Part shown: positions 29,969 to 42,534 of the stretch, one piece after another | Layout of the letters: each line of letters opens with the position of its first letter | Position numbering within the stretch: the stretch's first letter is position 1 | NCBI GenBank assembly: GCA_037178625.1 | Contig: CM074135.1 | Location: forward strand, 2,420,001 to 2,484,000 | Length of the DNA stretch: 64,000 bases | Source of the DNA: Skeletonema tropicum | Lineage: Eukaryota; Bacillariophyta; Thalassiosirophyceae; Thalassiosirales; Thalassiosiraceae | Direction: 5' to 3' | Position numbers and translations under genes: made by a program | The notes under the pieces: generated by a model | What the model was told of the DNA's origin: nothing | Database searches by the model: none | The model's input: only the letters and a program-made list of their open reading frames with translations

Positions 29969-31447
29969 ATGTACCTGATGTCGACAAGCTATCCAGAGGA
30001 GACTAATGGAGCCGGTCATACTGCAGAGCTTGTACGGCAACGCAAGAATGCCTCTATCAGCCCAGAGGAGAGGGCAGCTCAAAGGGCTAAGGCCGCCGCT
30101 AGAGTAAAGCTTTACCGTCAACGCAAGCATGCCTCGATGAGCGCAGAGGAGAGGGCAGCTCAGAAGGCAAAGAAGGCCGCTGCAGAAAAGATCTATCGTC
30201 AACGCAAGAATGCCTCGATGAGCGCAGAGGAGAGGGCAGCTCAGAAGGCAAAAAAGACCGCTGCGGCAAGGCTTTACCGTCAACGAACGAATGCGATGAG
30301 CGCAGAGGAGAGCATTGGAAAGAGTTGTGATTACGAGATCGTTGTTGACAGAACACATCCAGTCCAACAGGCACGCAATCATGACCAAAAGAAAATAATG
30401 AGAGTCGATAGCAATCCAAATGCATTTCGCACTGCTGTCTGTGTACTATGCGATAGGCTAATAATTGGGTGTGAGGCTATCCACAAGATAACAGTTGATT
30501 CGCTTCGTTCTCAGAAAAATAGGATAAGCGTCAAATCCTATGAGGACTACCACCAAGTCACGCTGAAAGATGAGCTTATTTCACAGTATGAAATCAAAGG
30601 CCAAGAGCTCGAAGGCCTTCTGCTATCACCAAGAGCCAAGAAGACCAAGAACAAGAACGGATGTGTAGCATTTGAGGCATGCAGCCAATGTTACAGTGCG
30701 TGGCACAATGATAGCGATTCACCGCCCAAGTATGCCATCAGTAACGGCTTTGCCATCGGCCACATCCCCACGGATATCATTGCCAATGAGGAAATCACAG
30801 AGCAGATGTGTTCGCTATTAGCTCCTGTCCGCCATTTTGCCTACATATTCGCGTATACAGCTGGTGCTCACAAAGCTATCCGTGGTCACTTTAGCTTTTT
30901 CGAGGTTGATCTTACCCATACTGGTTCTGTAATTAATCACTTCTTGACAACAGGTGCAAACCCGCTTGTTTATGTCGTGTTATGTGGACGAATGACTCCG
31001 AAACAGAAGGAAATAGTGAAAAAAAGAGCAAGGCTTGACACAGAGAAGATGATGGAAATATTAGAATGGTTCGTTAATGAGTCTGGCCACCCAGGATATG
31101 AAGGAGTTACCGCACCATCACAGTGCCCTCAGCCCAACATTATCGTCGACGAAGAAACACCCAACAATACTGATCAAGAACATGATCCAGATCTAGAAGC
31201 AGAGTTTGCTGGAGCTTCGTTCCACTTTACCAGCATCCATGAGCCGCAAGATGATACAGGAGTTTACGAATCCAACCAGAAGTTTACCAAAGCTATGATT
31301 GATCGTACAATGCCAACACTTCTGGTCAATGGTAGCAAGTATGCAGATCTTAGAGAACTTCTTCTCGAGAATATTGCGCCACTGCAATTTCCTTTTGGTC
31401 AAGGGGGGCCAAAGGCAAAGCGGAGGACTCACTGTCACAGGGAATGA
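29969..31447 (+). pseudogene. Helitron Rep-helicase, N-terminal fragment
   Basis: The first ~100 residues are three and a half copies of a 27-aa basic repeat (RQRKNASMSAEERAAQKAKK... period; 81 nt, 30,035-30,311). Then two CxxC pairs (CVLC, CSQC) and a DUF6570-like region: KYAISNGFAIGHIP, LLAPVRHFAYIF, AIRGHFSFFEVD. The last shared segment is LQFPFGQGGPKAKRRT, which in Helitron proteins is followed directly by a ...SPVEC... segment; here the frame runs eight codons into foreign sequence and stops. Confidence 0.8.
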
Positions 31448-34353
31448 CTCTCTTCCGGTATTCCAATACCGTTACGACAGTCATTCTTCCTGTTCACACG
31501 TGTCAAGTAGCAACCACGGTAAGAACCCGTGATTGATCCTCTCACACAAGATGGCGTCGCACGTTGGTGCTCCTTCATCACCTTTGGGAATAGCCCACTC
31601 TTCTTCTTTAGCTCTTAAGCTTAGTAGTCACCATGATATCCGTGTTCCTAGTGGTCTCTTCTGGCTCTAGTTGCACAACCAATACCGGTCCTAATTGCTT
31701 GTGACATTATTTATAAATATTTCCATCCAGTTTACTGGGTGCAAAGCAAAAGAATCCTTCATCGGTCGGGAAAGATCGACCTTTGAGAAGAAAAAATTAA
31801 TATTATTCAGCGCATATCCACATTGGTGGGTTTGTGAACCGTGAGCTAGTACAACAAAATCGATTGGCTTCTAGAAGATCCATTTTGTCAACACATGGAT
31901 GTGCGATGAACGCTCGGCGTTTCGTGCTACCATGGAGATGTGACGGCGTGCGATAGAAGTGTGTTTCGACGTTGACAGAAGTGCATCGGAGGTGAGAAAA
32001 GAATTTCGATTCTCCTCATGTAGAGGAAGTGCCCATGGCGAGAATGCACCGTGGCACAGCTCATCACAATAAGGAATTTCATTCCAATAAAAAGACTACG
32101 GCCATCTAAATCCAAAGGACATCAGCTGTTGAGCGATGGACTACGATTAGAATTACGTGTGGGGGGAGAAGTGTTCTCTCATCCAACCCTCACATATCGA
32201 GAGTCATCTGCTGTTAGGCGAGATGATACCCTCACAACAACAGAGTTTGCGGATATAGTTAGCAGACTTAGAAGTATTTATTCCTTATAAGACGCTGGTC
32301 GCAATTGGAAAAATACGCACTCTCTTGTCTACCTCTGAGAAGGTGTGGAGAGTTTTGATCTTTACAGCATGATAGTGCATGTAGCTGGAGCTATTGAGAG
32401 CATGTTTGTCGACGCATTCTGTACAGATTGTGATTGTCGCAGCCGCTTAGCCTTGATGGATTGTTGGTTATTACACAGTGTTGCCGAGGTAGTCTACGCC
32501 TTGCTCAAGCGAGTACCTCAGGATGACGAGACGATTATACCCCACTGGGCGAAGTCGAACGTGCAATTGAACCACCTACCCTAATTAATAAAAATCATAT
32601 TGCTGTGAAAGCAAATCGTGTTTATTTGTCCCTTTATTTGTCCCTGTTGATTCAACATGTGCAGCGACGTCCTGGTTAAAGAAAGATCAAGTCTATTCAG
32701 TTGCGCACAGCGTGCTGTTCAAAGAAAGGTCATGTCTATTCAGTTACGCACAGCGTACTGTTCAAGTCATTTCTATCCAGCGACGAACTATTTAGCGTAA
32801 ATTCATCCTTATTCACTGGTGCATCTAGGATGACCAGCCTCTTGCTTGCATTGTGGGAGGAGGAGGAATGAGAGAAACAATTCAAGAGCAATCTGAACTG
32901 GAATTACCAAACCAAAATGGTCTGTGCCGCTGTGGCAGCCATGGATTGTCCATGTTCTCTAAATGTGGTTGGCCAACGTGGCAATCATGCCTAACATATT
33001 TCAGAAGACAAGGTCATGGGGGAGTAACGATTGTCTACTCTGCTTCTCCTAGATATCGGATTATATCCTTTGGTGTGCCGTTTCTTCCACCAAAGAGATC
33101 TTCCAAAATACTAATGAGCAATTCAGATGTTAGTCTGAAGGGAAGGGGACTTCCTTGGTACCTTGTGTCCGTGGCAAGTGTCCCGAGTCCCGAATCTCGT
33201 ACCTTGATTCTCTGTCTTGTTTACACGCGACAGTCGAAAGGAATCTCTTGCGCAAGCTCAAATTCAAACATTATCCGGAGTGGTGGGTCTCGTAGGAGAG
33301 ACTACTCTATCAATACTAATACGGTGGTCATGCCTAGAAAAGGAAGACTACTTTCACAACGCAATCTCGCGTCGGCGAATATGATTGTGGTTGGAACCAT
33401 GCTGCTGCAGATTACCTACGGTGTTCAAAAGGAACCTGCACACACCTCGATGCATCCGACTTAACTATCCTTGCTGGATGTACTTCTCACGTGAATGAGA
33501 GGACGTTCAAGGATTGCTCGAGCAAGTGGAAAAGCACATGCGGAAATCAAGGCAGGGTCGCAAACAGGCGCATACCAGCACAACGAGATGATAACTACAA
33601 GACATCGTCCTTCTAAACCGCTGTTGTTGAAGACAACTAGTGGAGGACTTGCGAGAAAGCTGGCTGCTTGCTCAATGCTCGTCCTACAGTCCGAGAGTGG
33701 CTGAGATCCGTAGCCGACTGCTCACCGTGTTTCGGGAGGTTCACCTTCTTCCAATGCACGTGAGACATTCATCGGCTGATGGTAAATTTCGTTCATAGTT
33801 CGGTGACCTGATTATTGGATACTCAGATGGGACAGAGCTCGCCAAGCCTGCGTCATGGAGGGTTCAGTACAGAGCAGGCCATCGAGGGAGCTACACTTGC
33901 ACCCGGACATCTTCTACTGAAATGTTGTAATACATGATGAGAAAGTGTTTAACTCTATCGGAACGACCTGTTGTTTGGTGTACACAACGCAGGTAATAAT
34001 GATCAAATAAGAGAGAAGCGTGCTCAAGGCAGTTCTCGAGGCTTCCAAGTAAATGCTGCAAAAGACACTTACCATGCCCAGGAAGTGACTAACACTTGGA
34101 TACACCATCTGGAAATTGTTCTTTCGACGATGGTGGTTGCCATCTTAGTTCTTGTGTGTTGTACCAAGACTACCAATAGATCTGCTCCGCTGCTTTTAGT
34201 GGCAAATGTGGGGCCTCCTCGAAATTCGGTCAATATGGTACGGGGAGGAGGGATGCTGACCAAACAAGGAAGCGTTCCCATGATCAATCGCCAGCGACTA
34301 GATGCATGTCTAAGGCGTTTCCAAATTCAGAGTTGATCGGCATTTTGGCTATA
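31430..34353. mobile_element. Unidentified 2.9 kb insertion inside the Helitron gene
   Basis: Bounded only by the break in Helitron homology: KRRT ends at 31,429 and SPVEC resumes at 34,354. No terminal inverted repeat or target duplication longer than 2 bp was seen at these points. Inside there are only short frames with stops on all sides and a 43-bp tandem duplication (32,678-32,763). No transposase motif was recognised. It may be a degraded non-autonomous element or several nested events. Confidence 0.5.
32678..32763 (+). repeat. 43-bp tandem duplication
   Basis: Two adjacent 43-base units beginning aaagaaag and ending gctgttc/tactgttc, differing at four positions. It lies within the insertion in the Helitron gene. 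Confidence 0.8.
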
Positions 34354-37300
34354 TCTCCGGTGGAATGCTATCGTTACTACTGCCGACTCTCGCTTCCTCA
34401 ATTCATGAGGGGGGACTTTCTCCTCTTGCTGAACCACATGTTCAATCGGCAGCGCAGTTACGAGACAGCCGTGGTCACTTGCAAATCCAGTTTATTCGGC
34501 CAGTCACTTGCCGAGAAGATGTCAAAACTCAAAATGAAAGACCTCGATCAGGCATTGTTTCAAAAACAAACCCGCCAAAGGGTAAATGGAACGGCTGGAG
34601 AATACATCAGGGCAGTGGAGGCAGCGTGCAAACCAGTCGGGTACACTGCTTTGAGTGCCAAACAAAATCGCCGCAAGCATTTCGCAATGGATAACTACTT
34701 CGGAAGCCATTCCATTTTCTTAACTACGACTCCATGTGATGAATGCACCATCAGGGTCCAAGTCTTCGCCAACGCTGGCAAGGAGGTGGTGCTGCCAAAT
34801 CTTGGTGTCTGGGATGACGAAGACCACTTGAAAGAATGTAGATTCAACTTTGAGCTGAGAAAGGAGACCAGACGTCTGTATCCAGGGGCATGTTCTCTTG
34901 TTTACCAGCATTTGATGCAGATTATTACAGAATGTTTGATAGGTTGGGACCCAAAGAAACAAACAGGGCGACTAGGCGTGTTCGGAGTACCAATAGCGTA
35001 CTCAAGAACTGACGAAGAGCAAGGCAGGAAGACACTTCATAGTCACTGGCAAATATGGGTAAAAGACTTCAACAAAATTAGAGATGCTCTATTTCATAGT
35101 GATGACAGAAAAAAGAAAGCCGCAAGGTATGCTCTCATATCATACATTGACAAAGTTGTCTGTGCCTGTGCCAGCTATGGGACTGATTTTGTTGTGACTC
35201 ACAATTGTGATGAAGATAGCCCTGTTACGATGCCTATGCACGAAATACTCCAGGAGGTAGAAGATAAGAATATCCTTCGTAAAGCACATCACCAGGATCA
35301 TTGCCTTGATGTTAAGGGCAAAGTATTGGAATGCAAACAGTGTGGGAAAACATTTTCGCCATCAGAGTGTATTAACATGGGTATTAGTCACTTACGTCAA
35401 CAAACACTTCAAGTTCAAGATCATGCAGATAGCAGTAAAGAAGACGCACCAGACTCTTCAACAAAGATGAAAAAGGAATGGCTCGATCAAGCAGCGATTC
35501 GCTACCCTTTTGATTTTGAAGAGGAAGGAAGTCCTACTGAAGCGCTGAAACAACAACACATCATAATGGATGCGGACGGAGACGGAGATGGAGCCAACGA
35601 ACAAGAACAAGTAACTCATGAATGGCTACATGATAGAAACCTACGCAGGGACCTCCTGCATCTTGTTTTTGACGAGCATGATTATACACATCGGGGAACA
35701 TGTTTCAAGGGTGGGAAAGCAGAATGCAGAGGGCATTTGCCAGAGATGGCAAGTGAAGATTCCATCATTTTCGACAATGAAGCCATAGCTGCCGTGAAAG
35801 AAGGCCTGAGAGACGATGATCATCGCAACACAAGCGACGCCAATGGGGTCAAGGTCATCCTTCACCACCATCTGAATGGTGAGGTAGAAGAAAAATCTCA
35901 GTATGCAATCTTACCGAAAAGACAGAATGGCAGTCAGTTTCTCAACCAACACAGCTTGGCGATTTCAGATGTTATTGGAAGCAATACCAATGTAACACTG
36001 GGTGATTGGAGCCACTCCTATTACACCACGCTGTACAAGTCCAAAGACACACAATCCGAAGACAAGATGGCATACCGTCGAGTCCATGCCTCAATGGCCA
36101 GAAGGCTGTATAGAGCACATGAACACCAGCAACATCGAGATCGACAAGAAAATGAGGAGAAGGAGGAGAGAATGCAGAACCAGCCAGCAGAAGATGTCAC
36201 AGCCACAGCTCTAGCAGAAGGCAGCACAACCACAGACAAAGATGACGACGAAGAAGAACGTGCATGCTATATTGAAGGGCTCGGGAGAATAATTACTGGA
36301 GTGAACGCACTTCTTTCCAGAGACGTTGTAAGCTCCACTATGGCTCACTTACTCATCTCCCAAGGGGGAGAAAGATTCACTTACTCACATGATTTCTCAC
36401 ACATTTCAGTGCAGAATGTGGAGAATGTGCTAGAAGAGAAGGAAGGCATGCATTTCCGTTTGCGGAGGAATTGGAATGACGACACAAAGGAAACAATTGC
36501 ATGGGCTGATTGCGCGGCTTATGACTACATTCACAGGCCAACCGAGCTCAACAACTTGTGCCTTTACGAGTACACAATGTGGTACAAAAAGGAATACAAG
36601 AGCTTCAAGCAATTGAACGCCAGGAGCAAAAGCACTACTACCACATCCTACAAGTTTGCCGACCTCCATCAAGGTCAAAAATATTGCTACCTTACGAGAC
36701 GAACACATCCAGTCATTCCCATCATATACATGGCCACAGACCTTTGCGACGTGAAGTCATTAGATGTGCTTGAGGATATCCCCAACAGTGGAACTGTGCA
36801 GCACAGAGAAAGGTATGCAAAAACAGCAATGCTGCTATTCTATCCATTCAGCAAAGCAGAAGATCTGGTGAAGAATGGGACCTACTGGCAAAAGTTTGTT
36901 GATGTAGGAGGGACGAAAGAGTATAGTGAAGCGATCATCGACGACACACTTGGTTTGAATCCATTGTCAAAACAATTTTGGAACCGCGGTAGGATGATTC
37001 TGGAAAACATTGAAACGAGGCGCATGGCCGAAAAGGAAATGAAACGTCCCAAAAGCAAGATCACATACTTGACGGACACTCCAAAGAGTACTGGGAAACG
37101 AAAGAGAGAAAACGTGGACAACGATGATGGATATGATATTGACATAAGTGACTTCTTTGATAATATGAATGACGAGGGTTTACAACAATTCCAAGCCTTA
37201 GAATCACGGCCACTTTCTGACGCCGACCTCAGGTCTCATGCCAAGATAATGAAAAGAGCAAATGTTCGCGCATGTAGCGCTATCAAAACTCACGTTGATG

Positions 37301-38241
37301 ACAATGTGTCCGTACTTGCAACTGCAAACAAGCCATCGACATCAACCACAAATTCAGAGCACACTCAAAACAACGTCAACGCCAACAATCATCAACAGCA
37401 GCAGTCCGCATCCTACAATGTTCGTGTCCGATATGAGGACATCCTCACTTTCATTCAAGGATCTTTGCTTGTTAGTAGCAGTGATGAAGGTACCTTTGAT
37501 AGAGACATGGATGATGGAGATGAAGATGGAGATGGAGATGGAGAAGAACCTTCATCGTTAAAGTTAAGGCAGCAATGTCTCAAACAGATTCCCACCATGT
37601 ACGAGATTGCAAGGGGCAAGAGCAGTAAGTACAACCTCGACAACAAACAATTTATTGCCTATCAAATAGTGTGTTGTACATTTCTGCTCCAGCTCGTCAT
37701 GGAAAGAGATCACTATGATACCAAGCTTGGAGAATTGCTAGGAGCAACGCTCGGTCCCTTGGCGGAAAGCGTGCAACATACAAAAGACAGTCTAGTCCGG
37801 GATCTCAAAGCAAAGGGAGGAAAGGAGCACCTCGTTATGTTCATCACAGGTCCCGCTGGTTGTGGCAAGAGTACAACTATGGAAGCAGCCCAATACTACT
37901 GTCACAGATTTTGCACTGCTATCGCAACCGCCTTCAATGATTATACCTTCTACTTCACTGCAACGACTGGGTCAGCTGCAGCTCTCTTTGGAGGAACAAC
38001 AATCCACAGCGCAGCCCACTTGAACAAAAGTAGGATCAATGATGAGATGAGGGCTATTTGGCGCGATGATGTGCGAATCCTCATTATTGATGAAATATCT
38101 TTTTTCAAGGCAAACGATGTCGTAAAACTTGACAAACAGCTGAAAAAGCTGACAGGCCGATATGACATGGTTTATGGGGGGGGTTTCAATAGTCTTCTCT
38201 GGAGACTTCCACCAACTGAAGCCAATCTGTGCAGAAGATGA
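34306..38241 (+). pseudogene. Helitron Rep domain and start of PIF1 helicase
   Basis: Helitron_like_N region: SPVECYRYYCRLSLPQFM, LLLLNHMFNRQRSYET, and the HUH-type motif GRKTLHSHWQIWV (His-x-His), followed by a Tyr-rich segment ARYALISYIDKVV that may hold the catalytic tyrosine(s). A Cys pair CKQCGKTF follows. The PIF1-type helicase starts near 37,830: Walker A ITGPAGCGKSTT, motif Ia TATTGSAA, Walker B RILIIDEISFF. After YDMVYGG the frame shifts at a G8 run (38,175-38,182), so this piece ends in GFNSLLWR. The first ~48 nt (MSKAFPNSEL...) belong to the insertion. Confidence 0.85.
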
Positions 38242-39403
38242 TGTCCTCTACTCAGACTCCGATGCAGCTTCAATTTGGGAGAATACTATCAACTGTGCCA
38301 TCTTTCTTGATAATAGCCACAGATTCAAAGACGACCCCGAGTTTGGGGAAATACTCGCTAGAATGAGAATAGGGGAGGATACACGTGAAGATAGAGAGCT
38401 AATAAACAAGCGTGTCGTCAGCACTAGTACTAGCTCCACTTCCACTCTAACATTGCCCGAACACGCACCTGACGCATGTTTTGCATGCTCTACCAACAAA
38501 GAACGAAATGGCGTCACGGCAGCATCATTCAAAATGCACATCGATGAATCGCATCCTACCATTGATGACGATAGCCCACCTCCTGATCACACTCTCATAA
38601 TTGAGGCATCAGTATCTATATCCAAAACGACTGAGAATGAAAACGGCAACAGCAAGAAGAGGAAACGAAGGCAGCGTATAAAAGTTTCCGCGCATTTACA
38701 TGACACTGTCATCACGCAGCTGGGAGATGATGACATAAGGTCAACCGAGTTTGCAGCAAAAGGAGCTAAAATCGAGCCTGCCCTACGCATCTACCCCGGA
38801 TCCCACCATATGTGCATAACGAATGAGGATCTTGACCAAGGGCGAGGCAACGGGACTCTTTGCAAGTGCTTGAAAATCAAACTTAGAAAGGATGGGCGGG
38901 AGAGGAGGTGGAAAAATTGGGATTGGGATGGAAAGAAGGTATGGACTGTGTCGGTTGACGACGTCGAGTGGGTGGAGTTCGAGCATTACCCAACCACCGG
39001 CACCAAAGCACGGACCTTCAAGCTCAAACCACAAGAATTCTCAGCCACAATCAAGTTCCCTCTGACTGAAACAATCAGTACAACCATCGGCAACGCCAAG
39101 GTCAAACAGGTTCCTGTCAACTCTAACATAGCAACAACAGGCCACAAGCTCCAGGGAATGTCCAAAGACATCCTCATCGTCAATGACTGGAATTATCGAT
39201 GCGTGAACTGGGTCTACGTTGTCTTGTCGAGGGTGAGAACACTAGCTGGACTGTATCTGATGAAACCCTTAGACCTGGAACGCGGCTTCAATATTCCTCA
39301 AAATCTCATTCGCTTCGAGCAACGTTTGAAGGACACCAAAGAACGACCAGTTCTCGACATGTTGGGTTACCAATCAAATGCAGAGATCGATACAATGCAG
39401 TGA
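38162..39403 (+). pseudogene. Helitron PIF1-like helicase, C-terminal fragment
   Basis: Frame -1 relative to the previous piece. Motif III VSIVFSGDFHQLKPI starts right after the G8 run. It continues through DNSHRFKDDPEFGEILARM, the RIYPGSHHMCITN segment, and motifs V/VI: NIATTGHKLQGMSKD and WVYVVLSRVRTLAGLYL. This completes the SF1B helicase. Both pieces would be contiguous with seven Gs, so the break is one base; a homopolymer sequencing error is possible. Confidence 0.85.
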
Positions 39404-39742
39404 AGAGTTTTACTATTACTAGTACGATAATCAGAAAGTTCATAAGAAGAAACTGCTCAGCAGATTGTAATTGTAGTAAGAAAAAACAGGCTCTTACAGG
39501 CTCTGCGCTCTGTAAGGCAAAGAACAGTTCTTCACATGTTGGCATACTGATCAGCACCAATCTCATAATCATATAATAACAACTAGAGAATACATTATAC
39601 AGATAAACCTTTTGGATCTACGAAAGCACCTACCCAAAAAACAAGTGCTCTATTATGCTCACTATTATGCAGCAAGAGAATTTCGTTCAGCAAGAACAGA
39701 AGCACGAAAGCCGGGAGAAGCTTGCCCTGCCGCCGCACGCCA
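39404..39742. other. Right flank of the Helitron gene
   Basis: 339 bases, no ORF. A hairpin cttacag-(10 nt)-ctgtaag lies at about 39,494-39,517 and a second aagaac-a-gttctt just after it. Two CTAG tetranucleotides occur (near 39,418 and 39,584) but neither has the expected hairpin 10-12 nt upstream, so no canonical 3' end is claimed. Confidence 0.45.
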
Positions 39743-40000
39743 ATATAGGAGTAATTATTAAGGGGAGACATCTAAAATTTCTGTTATATTATTATTAAGG
39801 GGAGACATCTGCGTACTTACCTATGATGTTTACTTAGCATGCTGATGTTGCTATGAAAGTGAAATCAAATATCTCGGATCTCGGGCGCGCGGTGTGTGGT
39901 GAAAGAGTAAGACTTTCTGATAGTATCTTGGGCAAGATATCTAAATCGAGTTCCTTCTTACTTGGATAGGAGAACTCCCAAGATTTTTTCTGAATGAAGC
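39743..40000 (+). repeat. 258-bp block shared with 12,136-12,393
   Basis: Copy B of the XKR1 upstream region; one visible base change (g/a in the second ggggagac(a/g)tct). Ends at gaatgaagc, where the deletion scar of XKR1 begins. Confidence 0.8.
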
Positions 40001-40396
40001 TGATGATGTGACTCGACTCGACTCGACTGCCAGACCGATCCTTCCATTGAAGTTGGAAGATAATCGGCACTTTCCAGCATTGTTCAACGTAGTTAAAACC
40101 TCTTATAATTCGACAGTAAATAGAGGCATTGGTTGCCTCTATTTACTGTCGTCTTTGAAGACGCCCCACAGATTTTGCTATCGATGGTGCTTAGTGGCAC
40201 ATTTGAGAAAGAGACAAGCCAATATACCCTAGAACCTCCTGCAGCATTTAATATCGCAACGTCTGTGTATTCGGCACTTATGAAAGTGACAGATGAGCTG
40301 TTTTTGAATTATTGCTACTGCTGCAAATTTGAGGCTGTTGGAGAAGAGGACGAAGACGAAGAATACAAGCCAATCAATTATGGTAGTGTAGAATAG
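40001..40396 (+). pseudogene. XKR-like paralogue 1, 5'-deleted copy with fold-back scar
   Basis: Relative to copy A, 454 bp (12,394-12,847) are replaced by 130 bp of unrelated sequence (with a ctcga trinome at about 40,011-40,030). The gene resumes at 40,131 (GGTTGCCTCTATTT) and codes for the last 87 residues only: LFTVVFEDAPQILLSM to the end. The TDWW motif, first membrane segment and start are gone. Confidence 0.85.
40111..40151. repeat. 18-bp perfect inverted repeat at deletion scar
   Basis: cgacagtaaatagaggca at 40,111-40,128, a 5-nt loop (ttggt), and its exact reverse complement at 40,134-40,151. The right arm is native XKR1 coding sequence; the left arm is new. It is absent from copy A. 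Confidence 0.95.
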
Positions 40397-40797
40397 TGGG
40401 TTCAAGTTAACGGATCATATTATTATGAAGGAAGTCGATAGGTATAAAATGTGCTGGGACTACGATAGAAAGAAGTCTCTAGAGAAAAGTTATTTGTTAC
40501 TCAACCAATTCTAGATCATGCTCACTTTGCTCCTCACCTCTCCTCACGTTGATAACACAACGCAACTCAACTTGCTTTATGATAGGAATCATTTTCGTGT
40601 GTACGGAAAAGATATGATCTAAATCGAAGGTTCCACCTCCTGGTTTGAAGATAAGTTGAAGATACTTATTTGAATTTTTGTTCAAAATTCAAAAAATGAC
40701 ACTTTCTTTGCCACACAGCCCAGCCAGGCGGATGGCTGGCTGGTGACAATGCGCTTCAATTTTTACTAAGAAGTACAATACTCTGTCTCCTACAACA

Positions 40798-41394
40798 ATG
40801 GTCGTTGGTTTCCTCCTCTACTCAATCAAAAACCGCTCCCTCAAATTCGAATTCGAGCATGCGAATCCCTTAAAAAAGCCTGAGGAAGGGCCTGAATTCG
40901 AGGAGCGAAAAAAGTATCGCGAGAAGTTGAAGGCTATTTGGATGAACTCCGTAGCCGATGACTTCGATCTCGTAACGGACTGGTGGTTTACATACAAATG
41001 CTTCGTTCTCCATGGCATTGATATCAGCGGAGGTATGTATGCCCAAGCAACGCTTGCGCTGCTTGTATTTACAGTAATGGGCACGATATCCTATTTGATA
41101 GAACTGTATCAAATTGTCTTCAGGCACACAACACCGTTCTCGTGGCTGCCTCTATTTACAGTCGTATTTGAAGACGCCCCGCAGGTTATACTTTCAATGG
41201 TGCTTAAAGGAACGTTTGAAAAAACAACAAGCATGTACACACTTGAAGCTCCTGCGGCATTTAATATCGCAACGTCAGTGTACTCGGCACTTATGAAATT
41301 GTCAGATGTATTATTTTTGAATTATTGCTACTGCTGCAAATTTCAGGCTGTTGGAGAAGAAGACGGAGATGAAGAATATCAAAATGAAGAATAA
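40798..41394 (+). CDS. XK-related-like membrane protein, paralogue 2 (copy B)
   Basis: 198 aa, identical protein to 13,515-14,111, with the same upstream element (starting 40,555) and 3' block. Intact. See the A copy for motifs. Confidence 0.7.
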   Translation: MVVGFLLYSIKNRSLKFEFEHANPLKKPEEGPEFEERKKYREKLKAIWMNSVADDFDLVTDWWFTYKCFVLHGIDISGGMYAQATLALLVFTVMGTISYLIELYQIVFRHTTPFSWLPLFTVVFEDAPQVILSMVLKGTFEKTTSMYTLEAPAAFNIATSVYSALMKLSDVLFLNYCYCCKFQAVGEEDGDEEYQNEE

Positions 41395-42534
41395 CCGAAG
41401 AATAATTAATACGATGTTTTATTTTCGTACGACGACGTGGTGCGGGTTCTCGTGATATCGTCTTGTGGGGTGTGTGGTGTATGTATGGTGTACAACAGAG
41501 GCGTGGGATGAACTCTTAATTTGTATGACGAATTGAAATTGCTCCGGCACCATACAAATAAGTCTGTGTAAGTATGTGCTCATCTTGTATATAAATGTCG
41601 AATGTAAAGAACAAAATGGAGTTATTAGGTACTGTGTGTGCTGTGCTCTGGAAATAAATGTCTCAAGCACATTAATAATAAGTGAATAGGGATTACATGT
41701 ACTTGACACTGTTTTGGACGCGACAGCGATATTCATAGTCAGATGAAGCCTTACATATAAGTCCAAAATGCAACCCTGTTAAGTAGGTAGCTTCGATTGT
41801 CAAAACAAGCAGCTTTACTCATCAATATTTCTTCAGCAAAGGGGAAGGAGGAAAGAATGGACTCCTTTTTCGCTGGATAGACACGACACTTCAACATCGG
41901 AATCAGTAGGGAGGGCTTACAAGACCAAAATCGCATGGAAATCTATGGTACCACTCCAACTCCACCATTGTATGCGTCTTCTCTTTGATCCGTTCCAACG
42001 CACTTGCGCCTGGTGACGAACAAAGTAATTTACTTTACCCCAACACTCGTGTATCGCTGCGCTCTCCACTCGTGCTGTGATAATCATTCCTGCGTGAGGA
42101 CAAAAGTGTTATCAATAAGCGCAAGTGCTAGCGAGCTGCCAGTGTCTCCTACCCACGGCTGTCCCAGGAAAGAATTAGAGTGTCGTGCAGAGTGAGTGGA
42201 CGCTTTTTGAGCAGTGTGTGTCCGATTTTTCTTTTTTGTGTCCGGCCCCGTTGCGACACAACGCAACTCAACTTTATGATAGGAATCATTTTCGTGTGTA
42301 CGGAAAAGATATGATCTAAATCGAACGGTTCCACCTCCTGGTTTGAAGATAAGTTGAAGACATTTTGGGTCAAAAAATGACCCTTTCTTTGCCACGCGCA
42401 GCAGCACGCACACAGCCCAGAGCGCCAGGCAGGCAGGCAATGGCGACATCGACATACATATACAAGGCGCCTCACTCATACTCATAGGAGTCACAAGTAC
42501 TGCTTACTCGACTCCAGCATATTATCTCGCAACA
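41395..42534. other. Spacer between paralogues 2 and 3, copy B
   Basis: Same content as 14,112-15,248: conserved 3' block, then the upstream element of paralogue 3. Small differences only: a shortened cacgaca repeat near 41,883 and a 6-base gain (atacat) near 42,457. Confidence 0.6.

Larger units (their letters stand above)
29969..39403 (+). mobile_element. Helitron-type rolling-circle transposon, coding core, decayed
   Basis: One Rep-helicase gene in three pieces: N-terminal part 29,969-31,430, a 2.9 kb insertion (31,430-34,353), Rep domain plus helicase start to 38,176, and the helicase remainder in another frame to 39,403. Order and motifs (N-terminal basic repeats and Cys fingers, HUH-type HSH, PIF1 motifs Ia to VI) are those of Helitrons. 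The outer ends are not defined: no convincing TC...CTRR pair was found between 29,214 and 39,742. Present only in copy B. The whole 29,088-39,742 segment is missing from copy A. Confidence 0.8.

Noticed and set aside
32853..33464. 203-aa frame within the Helitron insertion
   Set aside because: Starts at GTG, no recognisable motif, and other frames are equally short; considered as a transposase and not supported.
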